DNA from: Caballeronia jiangsuensis
GTDB taxonomy: Bacteria > Pseudomonadota > Gammaproteobacteria > Burkholderiales > Burkholderiaceae
DNA: 64,000 bases
Direction: 5' to 3'
Assembly (NCBI GenBank): GCA_000648925.1
Contig: JFHF01000003.1
Span: 186,001 to 250,000, forward strand
Made by a program: the position numbers and the translations under genes. Positions 32,591-43,270 of this stretch are shown here, piece by piece (position 1 is the first letter of the stretch; each line of letters starts with the position of its first letter). Under the pieces are notes generated by a model. The model made no database searches. It was given only the letters and a program-made list of their open reading frames with translations, and was not told the origin of the DNA.

Positions 32591-33976
32591 TTGTCCACAC
32601 GCCCAGGTTCCGCGTCGTCGAATTCCCCGCTCAACGGCACGGCCGAAGAGAGCCGTGCGGCCGGCCGCGCATTGCGCGACGCGGTTCCGTTCGACGCCCA
32701 CGGCGCGTGGTCGCCCGAGCCCGATAGGCCCGATCCCGTCGAGCGCGTGCTCGCAGGCAACGCGGGCCGGCAGGAAAGGCTCATTCCGCTACGCATGCAG
32801 CGTATGGCCGAATCGCCGTTCGCGTTCCTGCGCGGCTCCGCGACCGTGATGGCGTGGGATCTGGCGAAGTCGCCGTCGATCGGGCACAACGTCATCATCG
32901 ACGGCGATGCGCACGTCAATAATTTCGGCCTTTTTCGCACGCCGCGCCAGGACGTCGTGTTCGATCTGAACGACTTCGACGAAACGCTCGTCGGTCCCTG
33001 GGAATGGGATCTGAAGCGCCTGACCGCGAGCATCAATGTCGCGGCGCGCGAGAACGGCGTCGACGCCGCCGGGCGCGAGCGCGCGGTGCGCTCGGCATGC
33101 GCCGCGTATCGCACGACGATGGCCGATCTCTGGCAAGTGAGCCCCTACGATCTCTGGCAGATGCGTTCCTACGCGAGCGCCCTGCACATGGACGCCCCGA
33201 CGAAGCTCGACGCCGACGAAAAAGCGACCATCGAAAAGACCGTCGAGCGCGCGATGAAGCGCTCGCACGCGACGATGCTCGCGAAAGTTGCGGAACCGGC
33301 CGGCAAGAGCTATCGCTTCAAGGTCGATCCGCCGATCCTCACGAGCCTCGACGCCGCCGAAAAAAATCATGTGATCGATGGCCTGAAGGCGTATCTGCAG
33401 ACCATCGCGGGCGAATGGCGCATGATGCTGGAGCGTTACGACGTCGTGGATGTCGCGCATCGCGTCGTCGGCGTGGGCAGTGTCGGCACGCGCGCGTATC
33501 TCGTGCTGATGCTCGGGCGCGCGCTCGGCGATCCGCTTTTCATTCAGGTGAAGGAAGGCATCGTGCCCGCGGCCGCGCCCTTCGTGCCGCCGCTCGACGA
33601 GCCGTATCGGCATCAGGGACGGCGTGTCGTGCATGGTCAGCGGCTTTTGCAGAGTTCGTCGGATGCGCTGCTCGGCTGGACGACCATCTCGGGCCGCGAT
33701 TTCTACGTACGACAGATGAAACAGATTCGCGGCTCGATTCCCATGGACTGGCTGCACGGCGCCACCTTCGATTTTTACGCGTGGTGTCTCGGCCTCCTGC
33801 TCGGCCGGGCCCACGCGCGCACGGGCGACGCCGCGCTCATCGCGGGGTATTGCGGCAACTCGGATCGCCTCGACGCGGCTTACGCGAGCTGGGCCGAACG
33901 CTACGGCGCACAGACAGTCGCCGATCACGCCGCCTTTTGCGCGGCGATCAGCGTGGGCCGTGTGCCTGCCGCATGA
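32591..33976 (+). CDS. DUF2252 family protein
   Basis: 461 residues from a TTG start with AAGGAG about 9 nt before it; no ATG fits as well. Conserved segments: RMAESPFAFLRGSATVMAWDLA, GDAHVNNFGLF (HxxNF as in kinase-like phosphotransferases), FDLNDFDETLVGPWEWDLKRL, and VGVGSVGTRAYLVLMLGR. This is the DUF2252 pattern, a kinase-like fold of unknown substrate. It diverges from glgX with a 245-bp shared promoter region. Actual chemistry is unproven. Confidence 0.88.
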   Translation: MSTRPGSASSNSPLNGTAEESRAAGRALRDAVPFDAHGAWSPEPDRPDPVERVLAGNAGRQERLIPLRMQRMAESPFAFLRGSATVMAWDLAKSPSIGHNVIIDGDAHVNNFGLFRTPRQDVVFDLNDFDETLVGPWEWDLKRLTASINVAARENGVDAAGRERAVRSACAAYRTTMADLWQVSPYDLWQMRSYASALHMDAPTKLDADEKATIEKTVERAMKRSHATMLAKVAEPAGKSYRFKVDPPILTSLDAAEKNHVIDGLKAYLQTIAGEWRMMLERYDVVDVAHRVVGVGSVGTRAYLVLMLGRALGDPLFIQVKEGIVPAAAPFVPPLDEPYRHQGRRVVHGQRLLQSSSDALLGWTTISGRDFYVRQMKQIRGSIPMDWLHGATFDFYAWCLGLLLGRAHARTGDAALIAGYCGNSDRLDAAYASWAERYGAQTVADHAAFCAAISVGRVPAA

Positions 33977-34154
33977 TGGTCGAAGGCGCGCGCGATTTTC
34001 GGCGCGCGGGCGGTCCGCAGTCGAATTGACTATCATTGACGCTGTCCGCGATGAAACGCGTTTCGCTGCGCGTTTCGCGGATGTCTCAATGGCATAGCCC
34101 TTGCTGCCGCTTTGGCCCGCACAACCGTCTAACTCAAACTGGAGGAAGCCGCGC

Positions 34155-34598
34155 ATGAGCATGATCGAAGAATTCAAGAACTTCGCCCTGAAGGGCAACG
34201 TCATGGACCTCGCGGTCGGTGTCATCATCGGCGGCGCATTCTCGACGATCGTGAACTCCGTCGTGAAGGATCTGATCATGCCGGTGGTCGGTCTTGCCAC
34301 CGGTGGCCTCGACTTTTCAAACCTCTTCGTAAAACTCGGACAGATACCGCCAACCTTCAAGGGCAATCCGGATTCGTACAAGGACCTGCAGACGGCGGGC
34401 GTCGCCGTGTTCGGCTACGGCTCGTTCATCACGACGCTGATCAACTTCATCATCCTCGCGTTCATCATCTTTCTGATGGTCAAGTTCATCAACAATCTGC
34501 GCAAGCCTTCCGAAACCACGCCGCCGCCCGCGACGCCGGAAGACGTGCTGCTGCTGCGCGAAATCCGCGACGAACTGAAGAACGCGCCGCGCGTCTAG
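34155..34598 (+). CDS. mscL: Large-conductance mechanosensitive channel MscL
   Basis: 147 residues, the family size: [43 protein letters not shown] (first helix with the Gly/Ala-rich gate), a periplasmic loop and a second helix ([18 protein letters not shown]), then a cytoplasmic helix with [15 protein letters not shown]. It opens under hypo-osmotic shock. GGAGG is upstream of ATG 34155; an ATG at 34161 is also usable. Confidence 0.95.
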   Translation: MSMIEEFKNFALKGNVMDLAVGVIIGGAFSTIVNSVVKDLIMPVVGLATGGLDFSNLFVKLGQIPPTFKGNPDSYKDLQTAGVAVFGYGSFITTLINFIILAFIIFLMVKFINNLRKPSETTPPPATPEDVLLLREIRDELKNAPRV

Positions 34599-34607
34599 CC
34601 GGGCAAA

Positions 34608-34695
34608 CCCGCTCGAAACGGGTGGAACCTGTGCGACGCGCATGGGTCTGCCCGGAGAGTCACCCCGCACGCTTGGTGCGCCCACCCGCTTTTTT
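34608..34695 (+). terminator. Branched hairpin with T run after mscL
   Basis: CGGGTGG (34619-34625) can pair with CCACCCG (34682-34688), enclosing three small hairpins (TGCG/CGCA at 34632, GGG/CCC at 34644, CGCAC/GTGCG at 34666), and is followed by a CTTTTTTC run. The 5' strand of this stem can instead pair with ACCCG just upstream. It may be only the mscL terminator. The rest of 34599-34920 shows nothing more than a TATAAA box near 34879 before the next gene. Confidence 0.5.
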
Positions 34696-34920
34696 CTTTA
34701 CGAAAGCTGTTCGCGCGGGTAGCAGCGGGACTATTATTGGGATAGATGCTCAGAGGGATGCCAAGCGGGCCGCCAAACGGTTATCGGCACGAATCGTGCG
34801 CCAGGAACGTGCACCGGCATTTTGCTGGTGACAAGGATGAATGGCCCGATTCACCGTGACCTAATCACATCGATGCGCTATAAAAGATCGACGTGCGGCG
34901 CGCAAGACGGGAGTGGCCGC

Positions 34921-35412
34921 ATGAGGACGCTGCGTTTCTTGCAATTCTTTTTCAGGCGAGTTTTTATGTCCTTCCCGAAAAAGCGTAAGCGCGTGAAGGC
35001 CGATGGCGACGAGTCTTTTCTCGCCGTGCTACGGCATTTCAAGCCATTTGGTCAGCTCGACACGAAGATTGCCCGAGCTCGCGCCCAGGATGAACCGGTG
35101 CTATACGCGCATGTCCTGCCGGGGCTCGATGTTCTTCTGTGCAGCGTGCGCGGCGCCCAGCCGCCGTACCCGGCCATCGACGAGCTGCACAGGCGCTGTG
35201 TCGAATCGATCACCAATGCGCTCGAGCAGCCGCTCGACGGACTGGAGAACGGCGGTTACTGGTACGAGGCGAACGGCTTTGGTTTCCTCGTGTTCGCGAG
35301 CCGCGCCCGAACGCAGATCCTGAGCGAATTCGGCGCGACGGTTTCGGCGCGCAGGCGTCGGGGCACGCGTCGCCAGGACGCGGGCGATGCTGCTTCGCGG
35401 CCGCTGCGTTGA
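34921..35412 (+). CDS. Hypothetical protein with basic N-terminus, 163 aa
   Basis: ATG 34921 has GGGAG about 9 nt upstream; a second ATG at 34966 (MSFPKKRKRVKADGDESF) is the alternative and gives 148 residues. The protein has a Lys/Arg-rich start, LRHFKPFGQLDTKIARARAQ, YAHVLPGLDVLLCSVRG and ALEQPLDGLENGGYWYEANG, then an Arg-rich tail. No signal peptide is clear. I do not recognise the family. The basic ends could bind nucleic acid (speculative). Confidence 0.62.
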   Translation: MRTLRFLQFFFRRVFMSFPKKRKRVKADGDESFLAVLRHFKPFGQLDTKIARARAQDEPVLYAHVLPGLDVLLCSVRGAQPPYPAIDELHRRCVESITNALEQPLDGLENGGYWYEANGFGFLVFASRARTQILSEFGATVSARRRRGTRRQDAGDAASRPLR

Positions 35413-35626
35413 TCCTTCTCTGAGCTTTCCTGTTTCTCCCCGATGCATGCGGGCCTCGTGAACGAGGCCTCGCGTGCCGTTGTCTGCGCATCGGCGTGCT
35501 TCGCGCAAACCCCGACTACTCCCGTAAGCGTTCCTGTCCTTTAATGGAAGCCACGCGCGAAAGCGTGATGGCGCGTGCCTTGCTGGATCGGAAGACATCC
35601 CCTTGAGGGACTACAAGGAGAACACC

Positions 35627-35833
35627 ATGTCGGAACACGTCTACAAGCAGATCGAACTGACCGGCTCATCGCCGCAATCGAGCGATGACGCCGTGCGCGT
35701 CGCGCTCGAGAAGGCGTCGAAAACGCTGCGCAACATGCACTGGTTCGAAGTGGTGGAAACACGAGGGCACATTGATGATGGCAAGGTCCTGCATTGGCAG
35801 GTGACGATCAAGGTGGGACTGCGTATCGATTGA
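35627..35833 (+). CDS. Dodecin flavin-binding protein
   Basis: 68 residues, the size of dodecin. SEHVYKQIELTGSSPQSSDD and KASKTLRNMHWFEVVETRGHI fit; the Trp in HWFEV stacks on flavin in the family. HWQVTIKVGLRI closes the fold. Twelve subunits form a hollow sphere storing flavin. AAGGAG is 7 nt before ATG 35627. Confidence 0.92.
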   Translation: MSEHVYKQIELTGSSPQSSDDAVRVALEKASKTLRNMHWFEVVETRGHIDDGKVLHWQVTIKVGLRID

Positions 35834-35839
35834 TGGCGG

Positions 35840-35868
35840 CGCCCCCGCGCGCCGGGGGTGGGCTTTTT
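35840..35868 (+). terminator. Terminator of dodecin
   Basis: CCCCCG-CGCGC-CGGGGG hairpin, then GGGC and five T. The text after it (GCAGGATCCCGTT) is repeated 60 bp later at the edge of the inverted-repeat element. Confidence 0.75.
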
Positions 35869-35923
35869 GCAGGATCCCGTTGGCGTTCGATGATGGCTGC
35901 GTGCATGCCGGGGCCGGCTTTTT

Positions 35924-36528
35924 GCCGGATCCCGTTTTCGCGTCGGTCTATTCGTGTTGCCCCTGTGCGGGGCGGCAGTCACTTTCTTTGCTGCTGCAAA
36001 GAAAGTAACCAAAGAAACAGCTATCCCCAGCCTAAGCACTTCACACCGGCCGCGGCACAGGCGATTGGCTGAATGGCCCGGCACTAGCGAGTGCCCCCAC
36101 AAGCAGACAAGGGCTTGGACCGCGCACGGTCTGACAAACCATAACCTTGAGCACGCTGGTTCAGCACCAAATAGCTCCGGCCTGCTTCGCGGCCGATGGG
36201 TCAATCGGGTTTGCGCGTGCTTCTTCTTCGTTGGTTTCCCTCGCATACCCAACGGCAGCGCGTAGCGCTGTGCCGATGCTCTTTGGTGCTGAACCAGCAT
36301 GCTTGGACATTTAGGGCGGCAGACCGTGCGCGAGCCAAGCCCGGTAAGTCCTTCGAGGGCGACACTTAGGCGAGTGCCGCCTGCGGCTGGCAAGCATGGC
36401 CAACGTGCGTGTGACCGCGGGCGGTGAGAAGCTGTTTCTTTGGTTACTTTCTTTGCAGCAGCAAAGAAAGTGACTGCCGCCCCGCACAGGGGCAGCGCCA
36501 ATAGACCGACACGAATACGGGATCCGGC
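35924..36528. repeat. ~605-bp nested inverted-repeat element, copy 1
   Basis: Terminal arms of about 99 bp (35924-36022 and 36430-36528) are near-perfect inverted repeats beginning GCCGGATCCCG and containing TTTCTTTGCTGCTGCAAAG, itself a palindrome. Inside, further blocks are also in inverted order: GCTGGTTCAGCACCAA (36155-36170) with its complement at 36283-36298, and CGCGCACGGTCTG with its counterpart near 36331. It lies between the convergent ends of dodecin and the BMP gene. Open frames across it are by-products of symmetry and GC content. No transposase. Confidence 0.9.
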
Positions 36529-36557
36529 AACCTCCCGAGCCTATCGCAAAAAAAAAC

Positions 36558-37643
36558 CTACTTCGGCAACGCCCCGTCCACCCCCTCGACATACCAGTTG
36601 ATCCGCTGCAGTTCCGGATCGGAAAGCGTCTTGCCCGCCGGCACCTTCTCCGCGCCTGACTGATCCTTGATCGGACCACTGAACACATCCCACTTGCCCG
36701 CATGCAGCTCGTCACGCTTCGCGGACACCGCCTGCACCGCCTTCGCGGGAATCACGCCCGTGTTCAGATCTTCGAGATCGACAGCCTTCTGCGGAATGCC
36801 GAGCCACACCGGATCGTTCTTCCACTTGCCGTCGAGCACTTGCTGGATCACCGTGTTGTAGTACACGCCCCAGTGCGCGACCACCGAGCCCAGATGCGCG
36901 CTCGGGCCAAACTTCTTCATGTTCGAATCCCAGCCGAACGCGAACACTTTCTTCTCGGCGGCGGTATTGAGCGTCGCATTCGAATCCGTGTTCTGCAGCA
37001 GCACGTCGGCGCCCTGCCCGATCAGCGTTTCGGCAGCCTGCTTTTCCTTGCCCGGATCGAACCAGCTATTGATCCAGATGACCTTCGTATGGACCTTCGG
37101 GTTCACGGAGCGCGCGCCCATCGTGTACGCGTTGATGTTGCGCACGACTTCCGGAATCGGCACCGACGCGACGAAGCCGAGCGTGTTGGTCTTCGTCACG
37201 TAGCCCGCGGCGACGCCCGCCAGATACGCGCCCTGATACATGCGCACGTCATAGGTGCCGAAGTTCTTCGCCTTCTTGAAGCCCGTTGCCGTCAGGAAGA
37301 TGGTGTCCGGGAAATCCTTCGCGACCTTCAGCGCGAAATCCTGATAGCCGAAGCTCGTCGCGAAGATGACCTTGTTGCCCTTGTTCGCGAGATCGCGGAA
37401 CACGCGTTCCGAGTCCGCCGACTCCGGCACGTTCTCCACGCGCGTGATCTTGATCTTGCTGCCGAACTTCGCTTCGGCTTCCTTGCTGCCCGCATCGTGC
37501 GCGAAGGTCCAGCCCGCATCGCCCGGATTGCCGAGGTAGACGAACGCGACGCCCGGTGCATCCGCCGCCCGCGCGCTCAGGGCCGCGACGGTGGCGGACA
37601 ATGCGACCGTCGCGGTGATCGCCTTCAGCCATGGTTTATTCAT
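36558..37643 (-). CDS. BMP family ABC transporter substrate-binding protein
   Basis: 361 residues: Sec signal (MNKPWLKAITATVALSATVA to ARA), then a periplasmic binding fold of the BMP/Med group, which binds purine nucleosides: VAFVYLGNPGDAGWTFAHDAGSKEAEA, ATSFGYQDFALKVAKDFPD, GAYLAGVAAGYVTKTNTLGFV, FAFGWDSNMKKFGP. No lipobox, so it is soluble periplasmic. Last gene of the import operon. It ends beside a nine-A run (36548-36556), a T run on its own strand. Confidence 0.92.
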   Translation of the reverse strand: MNKPWLKAITATVALSATVAALSARAADAPGVAFVYLGNPGDAGWTFAHDAGSKEAEAKFGSKIKITRVENVPESADSERVFRDLANKGNKVIFATSFGYQDFALKVAKDFPDTIFLTATGFKKAKNFGTYDVRMYQGAYLAGVAAGYVTKTNTLGFVASVPIPEVVRNINAYTMGARSVNPKVHTKVIWINSWFDPGKEKQAAETLIGQGADVLLQNTDSNATLNTAAEKKVFAFGWDSNMKKFGPSAHLGSVVAHWGVYYNTVIQQVLDGKWKNDPVWLGIPQKAVDLEDLNTGVIPAKAVQAVSAKRDELHAGKWDVFSGPIKDQSGAEKVPAGKTLSDPELQRINWYVEGVDGALPK

Positions 37644-37749
37644 TGTGATTCTCCTGGTCGATGTTGTGTGAAGCGGTCATGCAGCCCCGCAACAGTTTGG
37701 TCGGTCAAAAATGAGAGCGAAACCGCGATGCTGCGCGAGAACAACAGCA

Positions 37750-38679
37750 TCAGCTCGCCGCGAAAAACGGCTTGCCGAGCGATGCGGGCGCGTTGAGTTT
37801 GATCGTGTTCGGGTTGCGCGAAATGATCACGAGCACGACGATCGTTGCGATATAAGGCAGCATCGCGAGGAACTGCGTCGGTACAGGCACGCCGATCGCC
37901 TGCGCGTAAAACTGCAGCGCCATCACCGCGCCGAAGAGCAGCGCGCCGATCAACAGTCGGCCCGGCCGCCAGGTCGCGAACACGACGAGCGCAAGCGCGA
38001 TCCAGCCGCGCCCCGATGTGAGTTGCTCCTGCCAGACGTGCAGATAGACGATCGAGTAGTAGCCGCCCGCGATGCCGGCCATCGCGCCGCCGAAGAGCGT
38101 CGCGCCATAACGCACGCCGACGACCGGAAAGCCCACCGCATGAGCGACCGCGGGCGATTCGCCGACCGAGCGCAAAACGAGCCCCGCGCGCGTCTTGTAG
38201 AGAAACCAGCCGATCACGCCGAACATGATGAATGCGAGATAGCCGAGCGGCGTGAGCGAGAAGATCGCGGGGCCGAGCACGGGAATGTTCGCGAGGCCAG
38301 GAAGCGGCATCACGTCGATGCTCGCGCGCACCGCCGCCGACGTGTACGGCTTGCCGACATACGCCGAAAAGCCGATGCCGAAGATCGTCAGCGAGAGGCC
38401 CGTCGCGACCTGATTGGCGAGCATCGTGATGGTGAGAAAGCCGAACAGCAGCGCCATCGCGAGCCCCGCGAACACGGACGCGACGATGCCCAGCCACGGA
38501 CTGCCGGTGATCGCGGTGACGGCGTAGCCGGTGACGGCGCCCATCAGCATCATCCCTTCGACGCCGAGATTCAGGACGCCCGATTTTTCCGCGACGAGTT
38601 CGCCCGCGCCCGCGTACATCAGCGGGATGGCGGCGATCACGGCGCTCGATGCGAGGTTGCTGGCCTGATTGATGTCCAT
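37750..38679 (-). CDS. Nucleoside ABC transporter permease (second)
   Basis: 309 residues, about 8-9 helices: VIAAIPLMYAGAGELVAEKSGVLNLGVEGMML is the sugar/nucleoside permease signature, followed by GNPNTIKLN-like basic ends. It pairs with the permease upstream (14 bp gap) as the membrane core of an importer of the YufOPQ/NupOPQ type. The last 50 residues point to the cytoplasm. Confidence 0.9.
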   Translation of the reverse strand: MDINQASNLASSAVIAAIPLMYAGAGELVAEKSGVLNLGVEGMMLMGAVTGYAVTAITGSPWLGIVASVFAGLAMALLFGFLTITMLANQVATGLSLTIFGIGFSAYVGKPYTSAAVRASIDVMPLPGLANIPVLGPAIFSLTPLGYLAFIMFGVIGWFLYKTRAGLVLRSVGESPAVAHAVGFPVVGVRYGATLFGGAMAGIAGGYYSIVYLHVWQEQLTSGRGWIALALVVFATWRPGRLLIGALLFGAVMALQFYAQAIGVPVPTQFLAMLPYIATIVVLVIISRNPNTIKLNAPASLGKPFFAAS

Positions 38680-38692
38680 TTTTATTGCCTCG

Positions 38693-39799
38693 TCATGCGG
38701 CGTGATGCGCAGGCGTCCTGCGCTTGATGCGGTAATTCACGAACAGATCGCAGCCGAGCAGGCAAAAGAGCAGCAAGCCCTGAAACACGCCCGCGAGCGC
38801 TTGCGGCAATTGCAGCGAGGTCTGCACGGCTTCGCCGCCGAGATACAGGAGCGCCATCAGCAGGCTCGCGAGCACGATGCCCACCGGATGCAGTCGTCCC
38901 ACGAACACGACGATGATCGCCGTGAAGCCGTAGCCCGGCGACCAGCCCGCCTGAAGCTGGCCGATCGGACCGGCCACTTCGCCCATGCCGGCGAGGCCCG
39001 CGAGGCCGCCGGACAAGAGCAGCGATGTCCAGATCGTTTTCTTGTCGGAGAAACCGGCGTAGCGCGCGGCGAGCGGTGCAAGACCGCCGACGTTCATCCG
39101 GAAGCCCGCGAAACTCTTGCGCATGAAGAGCCACACGCACGGAATCGCGATCGCCGTCAGAAACGCCGACGCGTTGATGCGCGTGCCCTTGAGCCACGCC
39201 CAGTGCCAGTCGCCGTAGAGGCGCGGGAACAGCGCGTCGTCGCCGAACATCGCCGAGATCGGGAAGTTCATGCCTTCCGGGTCGCGCCACGGTCCGCTCA
39301 CCAGATAGATCAGCAATTGCGCCGCAACGTAGGTGAGCATCAGACTCGTCAGGATTTCGTTGGTGTTGAAGCGGCTCTTCAGCAGCGCGGGAATCCCCGC
39401 CCACACCATGCCGCCGATGACGCCGCCCGCCATCATCAGGGGCAGCGTCCACCAGCCGGACGCATCGCCGACATGGATCGCAATGCCGCCCGCGACGATG
39501 CCGCCGAGCAGCATCTGCCCTTCCGCGCCGATGTTCCACACGTTCGCGCGATAGCCGACCGCGAGCCCGAGTCCGATCAGGCACAACGGCGACGCTTTCA
39601 GCACGAGCTCGGACCAGCCGTTGACGCTCGACAGCGGCTCGATGAAGAACGCGTGCATCGCGCGCAACGGGTCCTGGCCGACGAGACTGAAAATCAGAAA
39701 GCCGATGACGAGCGTCGCGACGGCGGCGACCACCGGCACCGCGAGTTGCATGGCGCGCGAGGGCGTCGGGCGCGCTTCGAGTCGATAGGGGAAGATCAT
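38693..39799 (-). CDS. Nucleoside ABC transporter permease (first)
   Basis: 368 residues with about 9-10 helices: the branched-chain/ribose-type permease pattern NVWNIGAEGQMLLGGIVAGG and LKSRFNTNEILTSLMLTYVA near the middle. It starts 5 nt after the ATPase stop. With the second permease it forms a heterodimeric channel for nucleosides; it is longer than its partner because of an extra N-terminal helix. Confidence 0.9.
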   Translation of the reverse strand: MIFPYRLEARPTPSRAMQLAVPVVAAVATLVIGFLIFSLVGQDPLRAMHAFFIEPLSSVNGWSELVLKASPLCLIGLGLAVGYRANVWNIGAEGQMLLGGIVAGGIAIHVGDASGWWTLPLMMAGGVIGGMVWAGIPALLKSRFNTNEILTSLMLTYVAAQLLIYLVSGPWRDPEGMNFPISAMFGDDALFPRLYGDWHWAWLKGTRINASAFLTAIAIPCVWLFMRKSFAGFRMNVGGLAPLAARYAGFSDKKTIWTSLLLSGGLAGLAGMGEVAGPIGQLQAGWSPGYGFTAIIVVFVGRLHPVGIVLASLLMALLYLGGEAVQTSLQLPQALAGVFQGLLLFCLLGCDLFVNYRIKRRTPAHHAA

Positions 39800-39804
39800 C
39801 GTGC

Positions 39805-41379
<1,575 letters not shown>

Positions 41380-41570
41380 TGAAATCCAGAAATGCGCCTG
41401 GTCACCGAGCAGACCGGGCTGGAAAAGTTACCGCTCACGAGCGCGTGACACGGCGGTGTCGCGCAAACTCATATCGCGGGCAGAATTTACAGAATTCGGA
41501 ACGCTAAGTCGATAACTCAAAATTATGTGTTGCGTACCGCTAAAGCCAGTGTTTGCGGGTAAGCCACACC

Positions 41571-41599
41571 TTGACGAAATTTTTACGTCATATTAAAAA
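41571..41599 (+). promoter_or_regulatory. Candidate promoter of the lysR gene
   Basis: TTGACG (41571-41576), a 17-bp spacer and TAAAAA (41594-41599) in a locally A/T-rich stretch about 50 bp before the LysR start. A LysR site would be expected in this 271-bp divergent region and could control both transcripts; no clear T-N11-A dyad was found. Confidence 0.4.
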
Positions 41600-41650
41600 T
41601 GATATGTTGCACCCCCGCATCGATCAGCCAGAACATATAGTGGAGATAAC

Positions 41651-42583
41651 ATGAGTCAGCAACGCGAGGCGATCGATACGTATCTGTTACGCGTCTTGCA
41701 TACCCTCTTGATGGAACGCAGCGTGACGCGTGCGGCCGTCAAGCTCAATCAGTCGCAACCCGCCATCAGCGCCGCTTTGCGCCGGTTGCGCGATATCACC
41801 GGCGACCCGTTGCTCGTGCGCGGCAAGTCCGGCATGGTGCCGACCGAGTATGGTCTGCGCCTGCTCGAACCTACGCAGAACGCGCTGCGCGAAATCGAGC
41901 GCATCAAGGTCCAGCAGCACAACTTCGATCCTTCGACGTCGGTGCGGTGCTATCGCATCGGCTGTCCCGACTATCTGAACGTGCTGTTCGTGCCGACCGT
42001 CGTCGAACGATTCCGGCAGGCTGCGCCCGACGCGACGCTCGAGTTCCATTCGCTCGGCCCCGCGTTCGATTACGAGCTGGCGCTCGAAGACGGCAAGCTC
42101 GATATCGTCGTGGGCAACTGGCCCGAGCCGCCCGAACAATTGCATCTTTCCAATCTGTTCGTCGACAAGATCGTGTGTCTCGTCAGCAATCAGCATCCGT
42201 TCGCCAAGCGCGGCGGGCTCACGCTCGATCAGTACCTGAACGCGCCGCATCTCGCGCCGACGCCCTATTCCGTCGGGCAGCGCGGTGCGATCGACGTGCA
42301 TCTGGCGCGGGAGCGTTTGAAGCGTCATGTCGTCGTTACGTTGCCGTACTTCAATCTCGCGCCTTACGTGTTGATCAAGTCGGATCTCGTCTTCACGACG
42401 ACGCGGCTTTTTGCCGACCATTACGCGCGGTTTCTGCCGCTCGCGGTCGTGCCGGCGCCGCTCGATTTTCCGCCGATGCAGTATTACCAGTTGTGGCATG
42501 AGCGGTGTCATTATTCCGATGAGGTTCGCTGGCTGCGGGGGCTCGTTGCCGAGGCGACGCGGTCGTTGATCGATCAGCCTTGA
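41651..42583 (+). CDS. LysR family transcriptional regulator
   Basis: 310 residues: HTH at about 12-60 (LLRVLHTLLMERSVTRAAVKLNQSQPAISAALRRLR) and an effector domain from about 95 (CYRIGCPDYLNVLFVPTVVERF), closest by eye to NodD/PnbR-type members. GGAGA precedes the ATG. It is divergent from the nucleoside importer operon and probably regulates it in response to a purine or its breakdown product (inference). The His/Cys-containing end (HERCHYSDEVRW) is typical of this branch. Confidence 0.9.
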   Translation: MSQQREAIDTYLLRVLHTLLMERSVTRAAVKLNQSQPAISAALRRLRDITGDPLLVRGKSGMVPTEYGLRLLEPTQNALREIERIKVQQHNFDPSTSVRCYRIGCPDYLNVLFVPTVVERFRQAAPDATLEFHSLGPAFDYELALEDGKLDIVVGNWPEPPEQLHLSNLFVDKIVCLVSNQHPFAKRGGLTLDQYLNAPHLAPTPYSVGQRGAIDVHLARERLKRHVVVTLPYFNLAPYVLIKSDLVFTTTRLFADHYARFLPLAVVPAPLDFPPMQYYQLWHERCHYSDEVRWLRGLVAEATRSLIDQP

Positions 42584-42634
42584 GGTTGGCTTCGTCCTTT
42601 CGTTGGTTCGATGGTTCGATGGTTCGTTCGTGAA

Positions 42635-43225
42635 GCCTGTTTTCGCGTCGGTCTATTTGCTCTGCCCCTCCCCGGGGCGGGGGTCACTTTCTTTGCTGCT
42701 GCAAAGAAAGTAACCAAAGAAACAGCTATCCCCAGCCTAAGCACTTCACACCGGCCGCGGCACAGACGATTGGCTGAATGGCCCGGCTGTAGCGAGTGCC
42801 CCCACAAGCAGACAAAGACTTGGACCGCGCACGGTCCGACTCATCGCGCCACAGAACAAACTGGTGCAGCACCAAATAGCTCCGGCCCGCTACGCGGCCG
42901 ATGGGTCATTCGGGTCTGCGCGCGCTTCTTCTTCGGTTTCCCTCGCATACCCAACGGCAGCGCGTAGCGCTGTGCCGAAGCTCTTTCGTGCTGAACCAGC
43001 GCCCTCAAACATTTGGGGCGGCAGACCGTGCGCGAGCCAAGCCCGATTGGGCCTTTGGGGGCGACACTTAGGCGAGTGCCGCTTCTTGCTGGCAAGCATG
43101 GCCAACGTGCGTGTGACCGCGGGCCTGAACGAGCTGCTTTCTTTGGTTACTTTCTTTGCAGCAGCAAAGAAAGTGACCCCCGCCCCGGGGAGGGGCAGTG
43201 CTAATAGACCACCACGAATTCAGGC
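42635..43225. repeat. ~591-bp nested inverted-repeat element, copy 2
   Basis: The same element as at 35924, in the same orientation, between the convergent ends of lysR and the deaminase gene. Terminal arms (about 42635-42723 and 43137-43225) match each other and share TTTCTTTGCTGCTGCAAAG with copy 1. Where copy 1 has CTGTGCGGGGCGGCAG in both arms, this copy has CTCCCCGGGGCGGGGG in both arms. The internal segment (ACTTCACACCGGCCGCGGCA; GCGCGTAGCGCTGTGCCG) is largely shared. No transposase and no convincing gene. Confidence 0.9.
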
Positions 43226-43270
43226 CATCCACAAAAGCCGAAGCAAAGCCCCCCCGCCCAAACCAAACCC

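Noticed and set aside
34630-34665. Glycine-riboswitch-like stretch (CGGAGAGTCACC)
   Set aside because: The conserved glycine-binding core is absent and the next gene has no link to glycine.
35452-35469. GGCCTCG-TGAA-CGAGGCC hairpin as a terminator
   Set aside because: It has no T run on either side; it may only be a structured spot before dodecin.
35641-36501. A 286-codon minus frame across the inverted-repeat element (with VTFFAAAKKVT)
   Set aside because: The same short peptide comes from each arm of the element in several frames, so it reflects the repeat and not a protein.
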